The notes below the pieces were generated by a model. That model was not told where the DNA came from. It saw nothing but the letters and a program-made list of their open reading frames with translations, and made no database searches. Both the position numbers and the translations under genes were made by a program. Positions 61,107 through 64,000 of a stretch of 64,000 nucleotides of DNA are shown in pieces. This DNA is from Spirosoma sp. 48-14. Lineage in GTDB: Bacteria; Bacteroidota; Bacteroidia; Cytophagales; Spirosomataceae. The DNA is taken from positions 138,576 to 202,575 of the forward strand of contig NZ_MKUD01000072.1 in assembly GCF_001898575.1 (NCBI RefSeq), in the 5' to 3' direction. Numbering within the stretch: position 1 is the stretch's first letter; each line of letters starts with the position of its first letter.

Positions 61107-63407
61107 ATGAAGAAAAAGACAAACCCTCAGCCCCAAAGCGCTTCAAGCCGAACCAAACTCCCCCAAATTAAAGCCACATCAGCTGTACATGTGGCCTCCT
61201 CGTCAATTACCTCTAGTTCAGTGGGCACAATTTTGGTTAAGATCCGTTTTTTTCTATTTCTTATATCACTAGCGACACCAGTCATTTACAGTACCAATAC
61301 TTTCTTTGGCTACATATCCGAACGTACATGGTATATAAATGCTGTGATTGAACTTATGTTTCTCACAGCAATTTTTAGCCCTCACTTTTTTACATCAAAA
61401 CTATCAAAGATTCAATTATCCGTTCTTCTGTTTTTATCGTCCCTTTTACTCGCAGATATTTTTGGTGTAGATCCGATACAGAGTTTTTTTTCGGGTTACT
61501 CTCGCATGGAGGGATTCATTTTGTATTTACATCTGGCATTGTATTTCTTTGCTTTAGCAAGGCTACCTTTTTCAAAAAAGTACTGGAATGTAGCCTTTTT
61601 ACTATCAGTATTAATGTCAATACTAGTAGTTATAAAAGGCTATTTTAGCTCTACAGGTTGGCAGCCAGTCGACCATCGATTTATTGCGACGATCGGAAAC
61701 CCCTCCTTCCTGGCAGGGTACTTATTACTTAATTTATTTCTCTCAATCTATTTACAAACTCAGTTCCGCACAGTATCCAGATTAATCAAATCTATATTGG
61801 GAGTCTTAGTGTTCATAATTTTATTGGGAGGTATTTATTTCACAGGAACACGATCAGCCATCATCGGGCTAGCAGCAGGCATTATTTATATAGGTTTTTA
61901 TATCGTTTGGCATCGTTACTCTTTTTCGGCGTATAGCTTAGGGCGACTAGCATTATTACTTATTTTTCTCATTACTTTATTTTGGGTAGCTCGAACTACT
62001 CCTTTTCTTCAAAAGTCACCGCTTTTATACCGTCTAACTCATTATTCAGGTGTAAATAATACCTTAACACCCCGACTTGTTTGCTGGAAAATTGCCTTGA
62101 AAGGGATCGCAGAACGTCCTCTATTAGGTTGGGGCCAAGAAACATTTAGTTATGGATTTGCACGCTATTATGATCCAGCTATCTTGTTGAGTAGTGATTA
62201 CAGTTGGTACGATAGGGCCCATAATGCGCTACTTGATTTAGGCTTTTCGGCAGGAGTCATTGGGCTGTTTGCTTATCTATTTTTATGGATAACTATTGCT
62301 CGTCGATTGTATTCTCCAAATTCATGGCTAACTACTCACGAAAAGGCAGTCATAGGAGCCCTATTTGTTGCTTATTTCTTTTTTAATCTGTTTAATTTTG
62401 ATTGCCTATTAACATTACAAACCATATTTATAGTATTTGCTTTCCTTGATTTGAATCAATCAGACCAACCACTGATTCAGATAAAACCTACTTTGTTATT
62501 TTTAATACGAATTACTGTAGTTGCTTTACTAACATTTATTGGAATATACTCTGTTTATCAACCCTATCATAGTTTACGATTACTTGATCAACAAAATAAA
62601 ATAACGGATATCCAACAGCGAGTGGATGCGTTGGAGGTTATATATCGTCAGGCAACCGGACGCCAGCTCGACATGGCAGATAATTTAGTATCGCTCACAT
62701 TAAGTGTGCTTCAGAGCAATCAACCGCTACCAGCAAAACAATTCAGCTATCAGCGGGCTACTGCTCTTATGGAAGAGCAATTAGCCATCCACCCAGCGTA
62801 CACCCGTTTAATGACAAGGCTAGTGGCTTTGTATGTAGCTGGGGGCGAAATCGATAAAGCTATTTCTCTGGCAAAACATATTAATGCAATTGAGGGCTCT
62901 AAACGGCCACCTGCTTTAATTCAGTTAGGAAATGCTTATCTAAACAAAAGAGATTTCCCACAAGCCCTATCTTCATTCGAGCAAGCTCATCAATTGTTCC
63001 CTTCCTGGGAGGAACCTGTATTATACAAGGCGTTTACTTATGCTATTCAACAGGATACGACTCAGTGTTTTCCTATATTACGAACCATAAGTACACAAAC
63101 CCTTTCAAACAGACTGGGCTTTGTCAAGCAAATTTATTACCAGTCGGGTTACCCCCGCGAGTTTTTGACCCGTTTAATGGCAACTAAACATAAAGATCTC
63201 TATCCTCCATCGGTCTATGTAGAATGGGCTCTGTCGGCATTTGATTTACACGACCGTACTCAGACCTATAATGCAATAAATAGCTATTACTACATGTATT
63301 TGATTCAGCGATTTACGTACGCAGAGATCAAACAGCTTTTAGAAGAAACAGATAGGGGAATTCGACCAGATCGATTAACTAGTATGACAGAAGCTTTAGC
63401 GCATTAA
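61107..63407 (+). CDS. O-antigen ligase/polymerase-like membrane protein with TPR tail
   Basis: This 766-aa protein begins with a Lys/Ser-rich cytoplasmic start, followed by about 11 membrane helices (about 45-500). It has the Wzy_C-type motif region IAERPLLGWGQETFSYGFARYYDP (about 330-355), then RAHNALLDLGFSAGVIGLFAYL. Residues about 540-766 form TPR-like helices. The layout fits O-antigen ligase (WaaL) or a Wzy polymerase, with a periplasmic or cytoplasmic TPR tail. The DNA is clearly more AT-rich than its neighbours, which may mean recent acquisition. There are no linked sugar genes. Confidence 0.8.
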   Translation: MKKKTNPQPQSASSRTKLPQIKATSAVHVASSSITSSSVGTILVKIRFFLFLISLATPVIYSTNTFFGYISERTWYINAVIELMFLTAIFSPHFFTSKLSKIQLSVLLFLSSLLLADIFGVDPIQSFFSGYSRMEGFILYLHLALYFFALARLPFSKKYWNVAFLLSVLMSILVVIKGYFSSTGWQPVDHRFIATIGNPSFLAGYLLLNLFLSIYLQTQFRTVSRLIKSILGVLVFIILLGGIYFTGTRSAIIGLAAGIIYIGFYIVWHRYSFSAYSLGRLALLLIFLITLFWVARTTPFLQKSPLLYRLTHYSGVNNTLTPRLVCWKIALKGIAERPLLGWGQETFSYGFARYYDPAILLSSDYSWYDRAHNALLDLGFSAGVIGLFAYLFLWITIARRLYSPNSWLTTHEKAVIGALFVAYFFFNLFNFDCLLTLQTIFIVFAFLDLNQSDQPLIQIKPTLLFLIRITVVALLTFIGIYSVYQPYHSLRLLDQQNKITDIQQRVDALEVIYRQATGRQLDMADNLVSLTLSVLQSNQPLPAKQFSYQRATALMEEQLAIHPAYTRLMTRLVALYVAGGEIDKAISLAKHINAIEGSKRPPALIQLGNAYLNKRDFPQALSSFEQAHQLFPSWEEPVLYKAFTYAIQQDTTQCFPILRTISTQTLSNRLGFVKQIYYQSGYPREFLTRLMATKHKDLYPPSVYVEWALSAFDLHDRTQTYNAINSYYYMYLIQRFTYAEIKQLLEETDRGIRPDRLTSMTEALAH

Positions 63408-63410
63408 TGT

Positions 63411-63436
63411 AAAAACCCGGCTCTCACCGGGTTTTT
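63411..63436. terminator. Bidirectional intrinsic terminator
   Basis: AAAAACCCGG pairs with CCGGGTTTTT around a 6-base loop, between the converging ligase-like gene and rplT. Confidence 0.9.
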
Positions 63437-63448
63437 ACTAATCTCTGT

Positions 63449-63793
63449 TTACTTTACTTGCTCCACAACGGCGGCAAAGGCTTCCGGGTGGTTCATGGCC
63501 AGATCGGCCAATACTTTGCGGTTGAGTTCGATGCCCGATTTGTTTAGGGCACCCATCAGTGCTGAGTACGACATACCATTGATGCGCGCGCCAGCGTTGA
63601 TCCGCTGAATCCAGAGAGCCCGGAAATCGCGTTTCTTGGCACGACGGTCGCGGTATGCATATCCTAACCCTTTTTCGACAGCATTTTTAGCAACTGTCCA
63701 AACATTTTTACGCCGACCAAAATAGCCTTTAGCCAGCTTCATTACTTTTTTCCGACGCGCCCGTGAGGCAACGTGATTGACGGAACGTGGCAT
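63449..63793 (-). CDS. rplT: 50S ribosomal protein L20
   Basis: This 114-aa protein is recognisable along its whole length: MPRSVNHVASRARRKKVMKLAKGYFGRRKNVW, AYRDRRAKKRDFRALWIQRINAG and MSYSALMGALNKSGIELNRKVLADLA. It is a basic helical protein of the large subunit that binds 23S rRNA early in assembly. It follows rpmI on the minus strand after a 152-base gap, longer than is usual for this pair. Confidence 0.97.
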   Translation of the reverse strand: MPRSVNHVASRARRKKVMKLAKGYFGRRKNVWTVAKNAVEKGLGYAYRDRRAKKRDFRALWIQRINAGARINGMSYSALMGALNKSGIELNRKVLADLAMNHPEAFAAVVEQVK

Positions 63794-63945
63794 TGTAAAT
63801 TAAGTTGTTTTTTGACGACAGGCGGAAAAAGAGGGATAGACTATAATAGTGACGTATCTGTCACCTCTTCCATTCTTTTTTCACTTTTAGCCCGGCATCG
63901 GGTGAAACATAAAACCAGGATGCAACCCGCATCCCTTTTGACTAG

Positions 63946-64000
63946 TTAGACGTTCAGCAACGCTTTGATGCGACGCTCGTCTGTACTATCTACTACAGCA
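63946..64000 (-). CDS. rpmI: 50S ribosomal protein L35, C-terminal end only
   Basis: The frame VVDSTDERRIKALLNV ends at a TAA at 63946-63948 and runs out of the window. It matches the C-terminus of Bacteroidota L35 (VDxTDexxVKxxL) and has the expected position ahead of rplT. Only about 18 codons are visible. Confidence 0.8.
   Translation of the reverse strand, partial: AVVDSTDERRIKALLNV

Overview
This window comes from the chromosome of a Bacteroidota bacterium, most likely order Cytophagales and close to Spirosoma (inference). The signs are an M43 protease with a type IX secretion C-terminal domain, a TPR-membrane-HTH regulator, a Porin_10-type outer-membrane barrel, CHRD lipoproteins, CotH/lamin-tail secreted proteins, TAnnTTTG-like promoter elements and weak Shine-Dalgarno sequences. 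I see no rRNA or tRNA gene, insertion sequence, prophage or CRISPR array. The only mobile element I can support is an intein in dnaB.

Layout. 1-4.5 kb (minus): a secreted protein cut by the window edge, two tandem paralogous RHS/YD-like secreted proteins and a TPR-TM-HTH regulator. 4.9-7 kb (minus): an ABC1/UbiB-like kinase behind a TetR-like regulator. 7.1-8.3 kb (plus): two small exported proteins. 8.4-13.5 kb (minus): comEC, a GNAT enzyme, an M43 metalloprotease and phoH. 13.8-16.4 kb (plus): dnaB, interrupted at its Walker A lysine by a 341-residue LAGLIDADG intein. 16.5-27.1 kb: a DUF2911 protein, a LOG-family protein, a 51-aa basic protein, a glycosyltransferase, hemL, a TPR plus PBP1-fold protein, yidC and pyrG. 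27.4-33.1 kb (minus): a GMC oxidoreductase with its gluconate-dehydrogenase-subunit-3-like partner, a porin and lpxK. 33.2-35.8 kb (plus): menC and a ScfR-like XRE regulator. 35.9-42.3 kb (minus): a tripartite RND efflux operon. 42.4-52.4 kb: a GNAT enzyme, an alpha-hydroxy-acid oxidase, aconitase, two tandem CHRD lipoproteins, an Hsp20 with an unusual glycine/tryptophan-rich N-terminus, and a large CotH protein. 52.6-59.2 kb: a urate catabolism locus. 59.3-64 kb: small proteins including a NuiA-like nuclease inhibitor, an AT-rich O-antigen ligase-like gene, rplT and the end of rpmI.

The clearest biochemical unit is the urate locus. Uricase is divergent from a six-gene run encoding allantoinase, allantoate amidohydrolase, ureidoglycine aminohydrolase, OHCU decarboxylase, HIU hydrolase and a second M20 amidohydrolase best read as ureidoglycolate amidohydrolase. 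Together they would take urate to glyoxylate and ammonia without gaps.

The least explained signal is a set of four intergenic long hairpins (about 6.3, 21.5, 25.3 and 35.9 kb). Their arms differ in sequence, but each arm carries two copies of a roughly 9-nt unit, and each element lies close to a stop codon.
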